Source of the DNA: Tissierella sp. P1
GTDB taxonomy: Bacteria > Bacillota > Clostridia > Tissierellales > Tissierellaceae
DNA length: 64,000 nucleotides
Direction of reading: 5' to 3'
Assembly: GCF_002266425.1 (NCBI RefSeq)
Contig: NZ_NPMN01000002.1
Coordinates: 62,001-126,000, forward strand
Shown: positions 16,424 to 25,384 of the stretch, piece after piece
Position numbering within the stretch: the stretch's first letter is position 1
How the letters are laid out: the number at the start of each line of letters is the position of its first letter
Notes under the pieces: model-generated
What the model saw: the letters and a program-made list of their open reading frames with translations, nothing else
Database searches by the model: none
What the model was told of the DNA's origin: nothing
Position numbers and translations under genes: made by a program

Positions 16424-16690
16424 ATGGATAAAATAATTGTATTTGGAAGCAAATATTGACCGGATTGTGAACCAGCGAAAGAGTATCTTTCAAGTCATAA
16501 TATTAAGTTCTTATATTTAGATATTTCAGAAGGAATGTTGAATTTAAAAAGATTTTTGAAGTATAGGGATAACTATGAAGAATTTAAAGAGATTAAGGAA
16601 TCTGGAAAAATAGGATTACCTTGCATAGTTGTAAACGATGGAGAGCAAATTATTTTTGATTATAATGAATTAGAGGTACAGAAAAGTTGA
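16424..16690 (+). CDS. Glutaredoxin-like selenoprotein with UxxC active site (in-frame UGA = selenocysteine)
   Basis: The frame starts at ATG 16424 behind AGGAGAG and reads MDKIIVFGSKY, then TGA at 16457-16459 (codon 12), then PDCEPAKEYLSSHNIKFLY and on to a stop at 16688. Translating TGA as Sec gives an 88-aa glutaredoxin fold with U-P-D-C exactly where the CPDC/CPYC redox motif belongs. The later cis-proline loop GLPCIVVNDGE is intact. A SECIS-like hairpin follows the UGA. Glutaredoxin-like selenoproteins with UxxC are known in Clostridia. A simple nonsense mutation of Cys (TGT to TGA) is the alternative. Confidence 0.85.
16465..16500 (+). promoter_or_regulatory. Candidate bacterial SECIS element
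   Basis: Downstream of the UGA, TTGTGA (16465-16470) pairs with TCATAA (16495-16500), including one G-U pair. Above an internal loop, GAAAG (16477-16481) pairs with CTTTC (16487-16491) around the apical loop AGTAT, which contains the GU expected for SelB binding. The loop GU is about 24 bases from the UGA, within the range used by bacterial SECIS elements. Confidence 0.65.
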
Positions 16691-16711
16691 TGTTTTTACA
16701 TCAGCTTTTTG
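16685..16711 (+). terminator. Terminator of the SPFH-glutaredoxin operon
   Basis: Arms AGTTGATGT (16685-16693) and ACATCAGCT (16698-16706) with a T-run. The left arm overlaps the glutaredoxin stop codon. A TATAAT at 16737-16742 may be the -10 of the next gene. Confidence 0.82.
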
Positions 16712-16785
16712 TACTTTAATATTACCATTTTAATGATATAATATCTTTACAGTGAACTAATGATGAACCATAGGGGAGGGATAAT

Positions 16786-18440
16786 ATGAAGGAAACGATT
16801 TATATTACGGGACATAAAAATCCTGATTCAGATTCCATATGTGCAGCTTTAGCCTATGCAGAGTATAAAAATGGCAATGGGGATGTTAATGCTATTCCTG
16901 TAAGGCTTGGAAAGATAAATAGAGAAACAAAATTCATTCTAGAATATTTTGGAGTTGATGCACCTATCTTTTAGAAACAGTAAGATTAAGTGTGGAGGAT
17001 TTAGACTTTGACAAAATAGCTTCCATTAGTCCAGATATATCACTACGTATGGCATTAGAATTGATGAAGAAAAACAATTTGAATAGTCTTCCTGTGATAG
17101 ATGGAAATGAGCAATTAGCAGGTATTGTAACAATATCAGATATAATAGGGGCTTATATAGATGTATGGGATAATGGTATTTTAGGAAAATCAGATACTTC
17201 TATAGATAATATTATAGATACTCTGTCTGCTAAAATCATTACAATAGCAGATAGAACTAAGTCACTTACAGGAAAACTTTTAGTTTTGGCAATGGAACCT
17301 AAATCTGTAGGAAAATACATAGAAGAAAATGACATAGTCATATGTGGTGATAGAAAAGATGCTCAAGAACTTGCAATTAATAGTAATATTTCTTTAATGA
17401 TTGTAACAGGAGATGTTAAAGTAGATGAAGAAATTATTAATCTAGGAAAAGAAAAGGGTATAACCATAATATCCACACCTCACGATACTTTTACAACCTC
17501 TAGACTAATAACTCAATCTGTACCCATTAGCCATGTAATGTCTACAGACAATCTAGTGACATTTACACTTGATGACTTAGTAGATAATGTAAAAGAGCAG
17601 ATGTCTCAAACTAGATATAGATCTTATCCAGTAATAGATGATGATAATAACAATAAAGTAGTAGGTTTAATATCTAGGTACCATTTAATATCAAGTATGA
17701 AGAAAAAGGTAATTCTAGTTGATCATAATGAGCGTAGTCAATCAGTAGACGGTTTAGAGGAATGTGAAATATTAGAAATTATAGATCACCATAGAGTTGC
17801 AGATGTATTTACGGGAAATCCAATATATTTTAGAAATGAACCTGTAGGTAGTACATCTACAATAATAGCTTCAATATTATTTGAAAATGGCAGAAGGCCT
17901 TCAAAAAAAATGGCAGGAGTATTGGCAGCAGCTATAATTTCCGATACTTTATTATTTAGATCTCCTACATCAACTAATGTAGATAGAATGATATTGGAAA
18001 GACTAGCAAGAATTGCAGACTTAGATGTAGAAAAATTCGCAATGGAAATGTTTAAGGCTGGAACTTCCTTAGTTGGAAAAACACCACAAGAATTACTTAG
18101 CCAAGATTTTAAAACCTTTACCATAGATGAAGATAAGATAGGAATTGCCCAAGTATATACTATGGACCCAGATAGCTTAAAGGATATGAAATCTGACTTA
18201 ATATCATTAATGGAAGAAAGAGCAGAAGAACGAGGGTACTCTATATTTATATTAATGCTAACAGATATATTTAAAGAGGCTTCAGAAATGGTAGTAGTAG
18301 GACATAATAAAGAATTAGTGGCAAAGGCATTTGGAAAGAGTCTTGTAAATAACTCATTCTATGCACCAGGGGTCCTTTCAAGGAAAAAGCAAGTGGTTCC
18401 GCCAATAACCAATACTTTAACAAATATTAAAGAATTGTAA
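16786..18440 (+). pseudogene. Manganese-dependent inorganic pyrophosphatase with CBS and DRTGG domains, one-base frameshift
   Basis: Hydrolyses pyrophosphate, with adenine nucleotides acting on the CBS domains in this family. The N-terminal DHH part starts TGHKNPDSDSICAALAYA and runs to APIF, where a TAG at 16972-16974 ends the frame. Adding one T to the TTTT run at 16969-16972 restores FLETVRLSVEDLDF and one continuous 551-codon gene. The order is DHH part, CBS1, DRTGG-like domain, CBS2 (HVMSTDNLVTFTL), then DHH motif EIIDHHRVADVF and DHHA2 domain with NSFYAPGVLSRKKQVVPP. It may be a real lesion, programmed slippage or a sequencing error; a core enzyme makes an error likely. Confidence 0.85.
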
Positions 18441-18443
18441 AAT

Positions 18444-18625
18444 TATATAAAGACAATGAAGGGCTATAATAATTAGTTAATTATTATAGCCTTTTTGCGT
18501 AGAATTCATTATTACTTGAAGACAATATTTATTGAGGTGAATTCGTTAGCAGTGAAGGATAAAAGAATATTTTGAAAAAAGAAGGAATTTGGAAAACAAT
18601 GTAGAATAGTATTATGGTAGGAAAT
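18444..18625 (+). repeat. Direct repeat copy 1 (mate at 42337-42480)
   Basis: Two blocks are shared with the mate copy 24 kb away. The first is a terminator block beginning GACAATGAA and containing GCTATAATAAT. The second has the core GGAAAACAATGTAGAATA (about 18590-18607). The intervening bases differ in length. The copies bracket the part of the gene array richest in attC-like elements. Confidence 0.7.
18462..18497 (+). terminator. Terminator after the pyrophosphatase gene
   Basis: Perfect 14-base arms GGCTATAATAATTA (18462-18475) and its complement (18478-18491) with a T-run. A similar hairpin recurs at 42353-42388 as part of the direct repeat. Confidence 0.9.
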
Positions 18626-18882
18626 GGTAAAGGGGAATGGTATTAAGAAATAAATTTGCCATAGGTCGACTAGACATTGGAATTGATATTAGATGCAGCA
18701 AGTTCAAAGACTACAGAATATAGATTCATGTAATTAAGGAAAGAAGATAAAATATTATAGACCTGATTAATGCAATAGTTAGTGAAAATGATGATATCAG
18801 GCAGTTCTTTGGGGGTCTATTTGATAGAAAACTAGATGCTGTGAAATAGTAAAATGCGAATTCAAGAAGAAAGGGGTACAAA
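18626..18882. other. Non-coding gap with possible gene remnant at the left edge of the array
   Basis: No intact gene. A short open stretch before a TAG near 18850 reads DDIRQFFGGLFDRKLDAVK and lacks a start with a ribosome site. It may be the tail of a lost gene. AAGAAAGGGG near 18870 serves the next gene. Confidence 0.4.
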
Positions 18883-19689
18883 ATGGAAAGAATTTTAATA
18901 CTTGGAGCAAGTGGATTAGTAGGGAAGGCTTTATCAAAAGAACTAGATAAGAAATATGATGTTTATGGTACGTATAACAATAATAAAATAGTTTCGATAA
19001 ATTCGATTTATTATGATATGAGCGAAGTTAATAAGATAATTAATATTCTTAATAGTGTTAAGCCTTCAAGAATAGTGTACTGTTTAACGGGGAATTTTAA
19101 GACTCAAATAGAACTTCTCAATGAACTTATAAGATACTTAATACCTATCAACGGAAAACTTTATTTCTGCTCTACTGCAAATGTTTTTGATGGCGATACA
19201 ACTATACCACATCCCAAAACTCATGAACCAATTGCTAAAAGTGATTATGGTAAATTTAAAATAGAGTGCGAAAAAATATTAAGAAAAGATTTAAACGGCA
19301 ATGGCATAATTTTTAGACTTCCAATGATATGGGGCAAAGACTCACCTAGACTAAATAGTCTTGTAACATCATTAAAGAATAATGAAAAAGTTGATGTTTA
19401 CACAAATCTATATCTTAATAATAATACAGATGAAATGTTAGCAAAACAGATATATTATATAATTGAAAATGATTTAGAAGGAATATTTCATCTTGGTAGC
19501 AGTGAGGTTATTAATCATTATGAATTTATAAAAAAGGTTATTGTCAAATTAGGATATAAAGATACAAAATTTAATGAAGAAACACTTCCAGGAGAAAAAT
19601 ACTATTTAGCTGTTTTGCCAACTATTAAAGAGTTGGCTAAAGATTTTATTTTTTCAAATGAGTATGTTATTAATCATATAACAGAGTAG
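18883..19689 (+). CDS. NAD(P)-dependent sugar epimerase/reductase, RmlD-like
   Basis: Short-chain Rossmann enzyme (268 aa) of the extended SDR/RmlD_sub_bind type. The dinucleotide motif LILGASGLVGKAL lies at residues 5-17. An active-site region with LYFCSTANVFDG and the YxxxK pair in SDYGKFKIECEK follows, then a substrate-binding part with RLPMIWG. RmlD reduces dTDP-4-keto-rhamnose, but this protein could act on another nucleotide sugar. It is the first gene of the plus-strand array and stands alone, with no sugar-pathway neighbours. AAGAAAGGGG precedes the ATG. Confidence 0.82.
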   Translation: MERILILGASGLVGKALSKELDKKYDVYGTYNNNKIVSINSIYYDMSEVNKIINILNSVKPSRIVYCLTGNFKTQIELLNELIRYLIPINGKLYFCSTANVFDGDTTIPHPKTHEPIAKSDYGKFKIECEKILRKDLNGNGIIFRLPMIWGKDSPRLNSLVTSLKNNEKVDVYTNLYLNNNTDEMLAKQIYYIIENDLEGIFHLGSSEVINHYEFIKKVIVKLGYKDTKFNEETLPGEKYYLAVLPTIKELAKDFIFSNEYVINHITE

Positions 19690-19734
19690 GAAGTTTACAT
19701 CAATTATTTAATATAGAGGAGTGTAGGGTGAAAA

Positions 19735-19847
19735 GCGTTATCACTTCCCATAACAATGTATTTGCGCAAGGGTATTTGGGTGCAATCTTAGGGTGTTGTA
19801 CACCACATCCCTTCACTGGGAGCAAAGCTCCACCAAGGGGGTTATCT
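19735..19847 (+). repeat. attC-like intergenic element E1
   Basis: It begins with the right-end-like motif GCGTTATCAC (19735-19744). The left-end motif TAACAATGTATTTGCGC follows at 19751-19767, then the core CACTGGGAGCAAAGCTCC (19814-19831), and GGGGTTATC closes it. The core is shared with E3, E9, E13 and E15. Nothing else was recognised in the remaining gap to 20073. Confidence 0.6.
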
Positions 19848-20073
19848 TTAATTTATTGAAAGATAAAGTAGAAATATTATGTAGGGTGTACAAATATAGA
19901 CGTGGATATGTATAAAGATTTACTATACTTTTGGGAAATTTTTTAACTTGTGATACAAGCGTATAGTGCAAGTAAAATATTATTTATAAAGCATGAAAGA
20001 GATGTTTTTTCGTATTTCTTGTTTTTTGAGATAAATTAGTCAACAAAAATAATTTATATTACGAGGTGAGTGT

Positions 20074-21150
20074 ATGAAAAATACAAGACTTTTTATGTTT
20101 GCTGTCGCATTAATCATGCTGTTGGCATTGGTTGCTTGTTCATATAGTACCACATCGATGGATACAGCCAGGACTTCAGAACAATCAACGGGGCAGATTT
20201 ATCTGTATGGAGAACATCATGGTGTTGAAAAAATATTGGAAAAGGAATTAGAGTTATGGAATAAATACTATCATAAGGATAATATGAGACATTTATTTGT
20301 TGAATATCCCTACTATTCTGCAGGGTTTTTAAACTTATGGATGCAGTCGGATAGCGACGATATTCTGGAGGAATTATATAAGGATTGGGAAGGTACAGCG
20401 TCACAAAACCCTTATATTAAAGAATTTTATAAGAAAATAAAAAGCGAGTGTCCCGAAACTATTTTCCACGGTACGGATGTGGGTCACCAGCACCATACTA
20501 CTGGACGACGATTTTTGAAGTATCTTGAAGAAAATAATTTGGAAAGCTCCGAGCAATATTTATTGGCACAAGAAGCGATTGAGCAAGGCAAGTATTATTA
20601 CGAACATTCTGATCATGTATACCGCGAGAACAAGATGGTGGAGAACTTTATCCGTGAATTTGACAAACTAAAGGGCGAGAACATTATGGGGATTTACGGC
20701 GGAGCTCATACGGATTTTGACGCTAAGGACTATATGACTAATTCTGTTCCCTGTATGGCAAAACAACTAAAGGAACGTTACGGCGACGCCATTTATTCCG
20801 AGGACTTACCTTGGTTAGCGAAAGAGATTGAACCGTCCAGAGTGGATACAATCACAGTCAACGAAAAAGATTACGAGGCGTCCTATTTCGGAAAACAAGA
20901 TTTGTCAGGATTCAAAGATTACGCATGCCGGGAATTTTGGCGCTTGGAAAATGCTTATGAACATTTTAAGGATAAGAAGAAAACAGGCTATGTGCTACCT
21001 TATGACAATTACCCAATGCTGATAGAAACAGGGCAAGTTTTTGTTATAGACTATACAAAAACAGACAGTTCTATAGAAAGGGTATACTATCGCTCCGACG
21101 GGTATATCCGGAATGGTCAGCCGTCAACGGAAGAGTTTACGATGAAATAG
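20074..21150 (+). CDS. Lipoprotein of the ChaN/TIKI-like superfamily
   Basis: The signal peptide ends in lipobox LVAC (Cys22), so the protein should be surface-anchored. Residues 46-50 read GEHHG and a later stretch IMGIYGGAHTDF supplies a second conserved histidine; paired glutamate/histidine motifs of this kind mark the TIKI/TraB, ChaN and erythromycin-esterase superfamily. Between them is a helical region with FVEYPYYSAGFLNLWM and FHGTDVGHQHHTTGRR. Several members bind metal or haem, or cleave peptides; which applies here is open. The gene is clearly richer in G+C codons than its neighbours, which suggests recent arrival. Confidence 0.6.
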   Translation: MKNTRLFMFAVALIMLLALVACSYSTTSMDTARTSEQSTGQIYLYGEHHGVEKILEKELELWNKYYHKDNMRHLFVEYPYYSAGFLNLWMQSDSDDILEELYKDWEGTASQNPYIKEFYKKIKSECPETIFHGTDVGHQHHTTGRRFLKYLEENNLESSEQYLLAQEAIEQGKYYYEHSDHVYRENKMVENFIREFDKLKGENIMGIYGGAHTDFDAKDYMTNSVPCMAKQLKERYGDAIYSEDLPWLAKEIEPSRVDTITVNEKDYEASYFGKQDLSGFKDYACREFWRLENAYEHFKDKKKTGYVLPYDNYPMLIETGQVFVIDYTKTDSSIERVYYRSDGYIRNGQPSTEEFTMK

Positions 21151-21371
21151 CCGTAAATTCAAATGTATATAAAGCACTCCCGAATAAAAAGTGACTTAAA
21201 TTCGATCTTTTAGCTTAGGACTTGCAAAGTCGGCATTTTAAAAACAGTGTGGTATATAAATTATTTGCATAAGATTTAGCCAAATAGTAATTTTAACCAT
21301 AGATTATTTGATTTTATAATATAAGATGAATTATGTATAGTAAGGACATTTAACTTTGAGAGGAGAAAAAA

Positions 21372-21989
21372 ATGTTAATTGCTTATAAGGATATTATTTT
21401 ACGTGATTATAAAGAAGAAGACATTGCTGATGACATTCGATGGATGACAGAAGAAATAGCTTGGCATGAATGGGATGCACCTTGGGAAGCAGAAGAAAAT
21501 TTTAAGAATTTCAATGCAGATAGGTACTATGAAAAAGCAATGAAAAAATTGCAAGACAAGGGAGATGATAATGAATTTCGTTGGAAATTTGAAATTGATA
21601 CGAAAGATGGGATTCATATAGGAGGCGTGAATTCTTATCTTAACGATATAGAATATAATTGGAAGCCTGCCTCACAAGGTGGATGTTTACATACTCTTGG
21701 AATTGATATATGTGAGTCAGCATACTGGTATAAGGGTTATGGTACACAAGCTTTTACTGCTTTCATAAACTATCATTTCTCTAAAGGAATTACTGATATT
21801 TATACAGAAACATGGTCTGGAAATTATCCTATGATTGCCATGGCAGAAAAAATTGGCTTTGAAGTATGTAATTATGAAGAAAAATTGCGAGAGCTGCGAG
21901 GTCAGTTGTATGATGGTCTTACGTTTAAACTTAATTTGGAAAAGTTTAATAAATTCCATAATAGATATAATCAAAATCAATATTTGTAG
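21372..21989 (+). CDS. GNAT N-acetyltransferase (205 aa)
   Basis: Predicted acetyl-CoA-dependent acetyltransferase. The N-terminal strand LIAYKDIILRDYKEEDIADD is typical of RimJ/RimL-like GNATs. The acetyl-CoA loop lies around AYWYKGYGTQAFTAFINYH (about residues 117-135), followed by the C-terminal motif AMAEKIGFEVCNYEE. The acceptor is unknown. AGAGGAG lies ahead of the ATG. It stands as a single gene between spacers. Confidence 0.85.
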   Translation: MLIAYKDIILRDYKEEDIADDIRWMTEEIAWHEWDAPWEAEENFKNFNADRYYEKAMKKLQDKGDDNEFRWKFEIDTKDGIHIGGVNSYLNDIEYNWKPASQGGCLHTLGIDICESAYWYKGYGTQAFTAFINYHFSKGITDIYTETWSGNYPMIAMAEKIGFEVCNYEEKLRELRGQLYDGLTFKLNLEKFNKFHNRYNQNQYL

Positions 21990-22064
21990 TTAAGACGCAT
22001 TATTTATAAATTGTGAAGCTAATAATGATTTCTAAGGTTTAAGGGAGCGATGTCTTATCTCACT

Positions 22065-22216
22065 CTGAATAACGAGGCACCCCACTTCGTATAGCAATGC
22101 ATTCAAGTATGCTTTAGCAATGTTAGGGTCAAGCCTTTGAAGTAGCCAAAGCATATTTTTTCGATAGCTAGGTCTGAATAAGGATCAGGAACATCTCGAG
22201 TGCAAAACGTTATGCG
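22065..22216 (+). repeat. attC-like intergenic element E2
   Basis: Starts GAATAACGAGG and ends AAAACGTTATGCG (22204-22216). The centre AATGCATTCAAGTATGCT (22096-22113), followed by a TAGCAATGTTAGGGTCAAGC-like stretch, is shared with E5 at 28993, so E2 and E5 form a subfamily with the same terminal motif but a different core. Confidence 0.6.
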
Positions 22217-22316
22217 GAATTCATGAAAATCTATATAGAGACCTTGAAAATTAATTAAATCAATATGAATCTAAAATTTAATAATGAGTTTATTATATAT
22301 GATAAGGATGGAGAAA

Positions 22317-23132
22317 ATGAAAAAGACTAAATTAATTATGCTTGAAGGTATACCAGGTTCAGGCAAAACAACCACATCTCAATTGCTATATACATACCTT
22401 AAAGAAGTTGGCGTAAATTCAGAAGTTTATATTGAAGGTAGTGAACATCCAATTGATTTGCCTTTTTATGCTTATCTTACGAAGAGTGAATACAATAAAT
22501 TACTAATAAGATTCCCTCAACAAGCAGAATGGATTCGATTAAACTCTATTATAGAAAATGATTATATCTTAATACCTTATAAAGTACCTGAGCCAAAACC
22601 ATGGAGTGATGAATTAGCTGAGTATTTATCTTTTAAAGAACTTTGTTATTCAAATAAGGCCATTGTCCCATTTAATATATATAAGAAGGTATTTTATACA
22701 CGTTTTGAACAGTATGTTACAAGAATGTCTAATACGGACGCAGTAACAATTTTCGAGAGTGTCTTATTTCAGCACCAAATTCATGATATTAATAGATTGT
22801 ATCCTCAAATCCCAGAAGATGAAATCATGGAATATATAAGAAATCTTGCAGTTATAATTAGCCCATTAAATCCAGTTTTATTGTATATATCGCAAAATAG
22901 TGTTGAAGAATCATTGAAACACACGGCTATTATTCGCTCAAAACCAAAATGGTCAAATCCTGAAACAGTAGAATATTACATAAAACGAAAAAATTTGGAA
23001 CTTAGAATAGTCAAGCTCCTACCTTTTCGTTCTTATATTTTGAATAATACAGATAGAGATTGGAATAAGATGTTTGATAGTATTAAAAGCATTCTCGATT
23101 GCGAAATCAAAGATGTCATGAACTCCGTATAA
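22317..23132 (+). CDS. P-loop NTPase/kinase-like protein (271 aa)
   Basis: The Walker A motif GIPGSGKTT is at residues 11-19 after the first strand MKKTKLIMLE. The rest lacks a close match to a named kinase, but the size and a lid-like basic stretch near the C-terminus fit small-molecule or nucleoside kinases and zeta-toxin-like P-loop enzymes. Earlier in-frame ATGs exist (22284), but AAGGATGGAG sits just ahead of 22317, the start I chose. The stop codon TAA at 23130 is made by the first bases of attC-like element E3. Confidence 0.7.
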   Translation: MKKTKLIMLEGIPGSGKTTTSQLLYTYLKEVGVNSEVYIEGSEHPIDLPFYAYLTKSEYNKLLIRFPQQAEWIRLNSIIENDYILIPYKVPEPKPWSDELAEYLSFKELCYSNKAIVPFNIYKKVFYTRFEQYVTRMSNTDAVTIFESVLFQHQIHDINRLYPQIPEDEIMEYIRNLAVIISPLNPVLLYISQNSVEESLKHTAIIRSKPKWSNPETVEYYIKRKNLELRIVKLLPFRSYILNNTDRDWNKMFDSIKSILDCEIKDVMNSV

Positions 23133-23277
23133 CACCGTATCTACGCAGTAAGGGACAAGATCTTATTGGTCTGCCCGAGGACGTAATCTTGAGGGATGTG
23201 CACCACATACCTTTACCTGGAGCAAGCTCCATCGGGGAGTCATCCAGTTGAAGAATATCGCAAGGAAACGTTATTTG
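23127..23277 (+). repeat. attC-like intergenic element E3 (best full-length copy)
   Basis: 151 bases. The left end is GTATAACACCGTATCTACGC (23127-23146), with GAGGACGTAATCTTGAGGG and CACCACATACC in the middle, then a GGAGCAAGCTCC palindrome. The right half is CCAGTTGAAGAATATCGCAA and the end AAACGTTATTT (23267-23277). The left-end ATAAC and right-end GTTAT are complementary. The element supplies the stop codon of the upstream gene. Confidence 0.65.
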
Positions 23278-23349
23278 CCATGCTGGGATATGACAATTGG
23301 AAGTTTCAGCATGATAAGCAGGGATATTAAATTATTGGAGTTAAAATTT

Positions 23350-23952
23350 ATGGGGTCAAGAATAATTCATTATTGTGTAGGCAATAAGATACTGAAAAGA
23401 GTGAAGCTTGATGAACATCAATTTATGTTAGGTAATCTAGCACCAGATGCATATAGTCCAGAACTTGGTGGATATTTAGTATCTCATTTTCGTATACCTG
23501 AAGAGATAATGAAGTTTGAATGTGTTGATTTAGAGAGGTTCAAAAGTAAGTATAAACATCAAATAACCAACGATTTTGTGCTGGGTTATTACTGCCACTT
23601 AATAACTGATAATCTGTGGTTAAAGGATGCATATAAGAAGTATGGGCATCTTGGGTTGGATGAACGTAACCAAGCTGTGAAGTTAGTATATAAAGGCTAT
23701 TGGGTGTTGAATACAAAGCTCATGGATAAGTTTAGCTTGAATCTAGTTAATTTTTAGACTATTGAATATATTCTTATAGAAGAAATTGATGCCACTTTTG
23801 TAAATGAGCTTGTTGAAAGCCTCGACAATGATTTCAGTAAGAAGAGTGATATCGGAGAATTGAAAGAGTTGAATTATGATAAGATTTTACAGTTTATCAA
23901 TGATGCAGCGAATGAATGTATCAGAGAAATCTGTATCCTAAGAGATATATAG
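23350..23952 (+). pseudogene. Zinc-dependent phospholipase C-like protein interrupted by in-frame TAG
   Basis: Starts MGSRIIHYCVGNKIL behind TTGGAG (23335-23340) and continues with FMLGNLAPDAY, YLVSHFRIPEE and GYYCHLITDNLWLKDAY. This pattern of His/Asp pairs is seen in zinc-dependent phospholipase C/HD-like hydrolases. A TAG at 23755-23757 stops translation, but the same frame stays open to 23950 with normal-looking sequence (IEYILIEEIDATFVNELV), so the gene is split by one point change. An upstream in-frame extension to 23248 lies inside element E3 and is not likely coding. Confidence 0.65.
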
Positions 23953-24178
23953 ATAATAAGTGGTAGTAGAAGATTTTTAGCAAGTGATGCATTCGAAGCC
24001 TTAAACTTAGTTCTCTTATATTAACATAGTCTAATATTGTATTCATGCTGTGGCTAAAGTGTTAAAGAGATTTCAGGAACAGTTTTTGAATTGTATAAAT
24101 CAAGAGAAAAAGAAATACAAAGTAAATATCAAAGATACTTGGTACTAGAATATCATAAATTATACTAGGAGGTTTATA
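23953..24178. other. Spacer with a short coding remnant
   Basis: No intact gene. A frame near 24060-24165 reads EISGTVFELYKSREKEIQ before a TAG and has no usable start. ATTGTATTCATGCTG near 24035 weakly resembles the core of element E2. AGGAGG precedes the next gene. Confidence 0.35.
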
Positions 24179-24673
24179 ATGAGTAATGATTTAGCATTAT
24201 CTATAGTAAAAAACAAAGCTGATGTAGCGGCATTTTGGAAGTTGTTTGATAGTTATATTAATGAATTATCTGTAAATATATCTTTAGGAGATGACTTCGA
24301 TTTAGATTATTTTTATTCGGATGAATATAGAGATGCAATTGAGAAACTGAGAATAAGAGATAAAAATCCATTAAGAATACTCTTCATAAATAAAGAAGAA
24401 ATTATCATTGGTTTTTTAATGTATGTTACCTATTTTGATGAAGATAGGAAATGCTTTTTAATGGAATACTATATCCAGCCAAATTACCGAAATCTAGGTT
24501 ATGGAAAATCAGCTTATTTAAAGGCAGAAAAATATATTAATGATGAAGGGGCTTTATATGTTGAACTGACCCCGACAAATGAGTTAAATGAAAGATTTTG
24601 GAGTGGTGTTGGATTTAAGAAATCAGAAGATATGGATGAGGATAATAAATATTATTATAGAAAATTATTATAA
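24179..24673 (+). CDS. GNAT N-acetyltransferase (164 aa)
   Basis: GNAT core with MEYYIQPNYRNLGYGKSAYL, where the RNLGYGKSA segment is the pyrophosphate-binding loop of acetyl-CoA. It is followed by VELTPTNELNERFWSGVGF, the usual C-terminal helix and strand. The N-terminal part is acidic and helical. The acceptor is unknown. AGGAGG lies 7 bases ahead of the ATG. The next gene follows after 61 bases. Confidence 0.87.
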   Translation: MSNDLALSIVKNKADVAAFWKLFDSYINELSVNISLGDDFDLDYFYSDEYRDAIEKLRIRDKNPLRILFINKEEIIIGFLMYVTYFDEDRKCFLMEYYIQPNYRNLGYGKSAYLKAEKYINDEGALYVELTPTNELNERFWSGVGFKKSEDMDEDNKYYYRKLL

Positions 24674-24734
24674 AGATACTATTGAACGAAAAAGAATATA
24701 TTATATTATTCTTAAATAAAGAAGGGGTTTTTTA

Positions 24735-25364
24735 ATGATCTTATTAAAGGATGCTGAAAAATTAATAGATATAATTGAAAGTAACTTATATTTGCAAAAA
24801 ATAATTACAGTATTATATGAACTTGAAATTGAAGATTTTTATATTGGTGCAGGAGCTATCACTCAAACTGTATGGAACATACTAACTAATCGACCGGTAG
24901 ATTATGGTATAGATGATATTGATGTAGTTTATTATAATCCTCAAAATATAGAAGAAAAATATGAAAGAAAAGTTATGGAATATTTAAATCAAGAATTACA
25001 GGAATTTCCTTTTTGGTTAGATGTTAAGAATCAAGCTAGGGTTCATTTATGGTATAGGGATAAGTTTGGATATAATATTGAACCATATAAATCTATAGAA
25101 GATGCAATAGATACTTGGCCAACCACGGCTACCTCTTTGGGAGTAAGGAAGTTATCTGAAAAAGACTGGGAAGTTTATGCACCTTTTGGGCTGAAGGATA
25201 TTTTTCATATGAAGATTGTTGCTAATAATAGACAAATAACAAAAGAGATATATAATAAAAAAACTAAGAAATGGCTTCAAAAATGGCCTGAATTAGATGT
25301 AATTCAGTGGGATAATAGGTTAATTCCATTTGTTGATAATAAAAAAATATATATAAGAAAGTAA
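24735..25364 (+). CDS. Nucleotidyltransferase family protein (NTP_transf_6/DUF925-like)
   Basis: Putative nucleotidyltransferase-fold protein of 209 aa. FYIGAGAITQTVWNILTNRP is followed by DYGIDDIDVVYYNP, which carries the DxD metal-binding pair. AHLWY-like sequence (ARVHLWYRDKFGYN) and WPTTATSLGVRK are hallmarks of the family. The reaction is not known. AAGGGG lies ahead of the ATG. It is a stand-alone gene in the array. Confidence 0.83.
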   Translation: MILLKDAEKLIDIIESNLYLQKIITVLYELEIEDFYIGAGAITQTVWNILTNRPVDYGIDDIDVVYYNPQNIEEKYERKVMEYLNQELQEFPFWLDVKNQARVHLWYRDKFGYNIEPYKSIEDAIDTWPTTATSLGVRKLSEKDWEVYAPFGLKDIFHMKIVANNRQITKEIYNKKTKKWLQKWPELDVIQWDNRLIPFVDNKKIYIRK

Positions 25365-25384
25365 GGGAATAGCCATGGACGATT

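Noticed and set aside
23248-23349. Upstream extension of the phospholipase C-like gene
   Set aside because: These codons lie in and just after element E3 and precede a clear ribosome site at 23335-23340.
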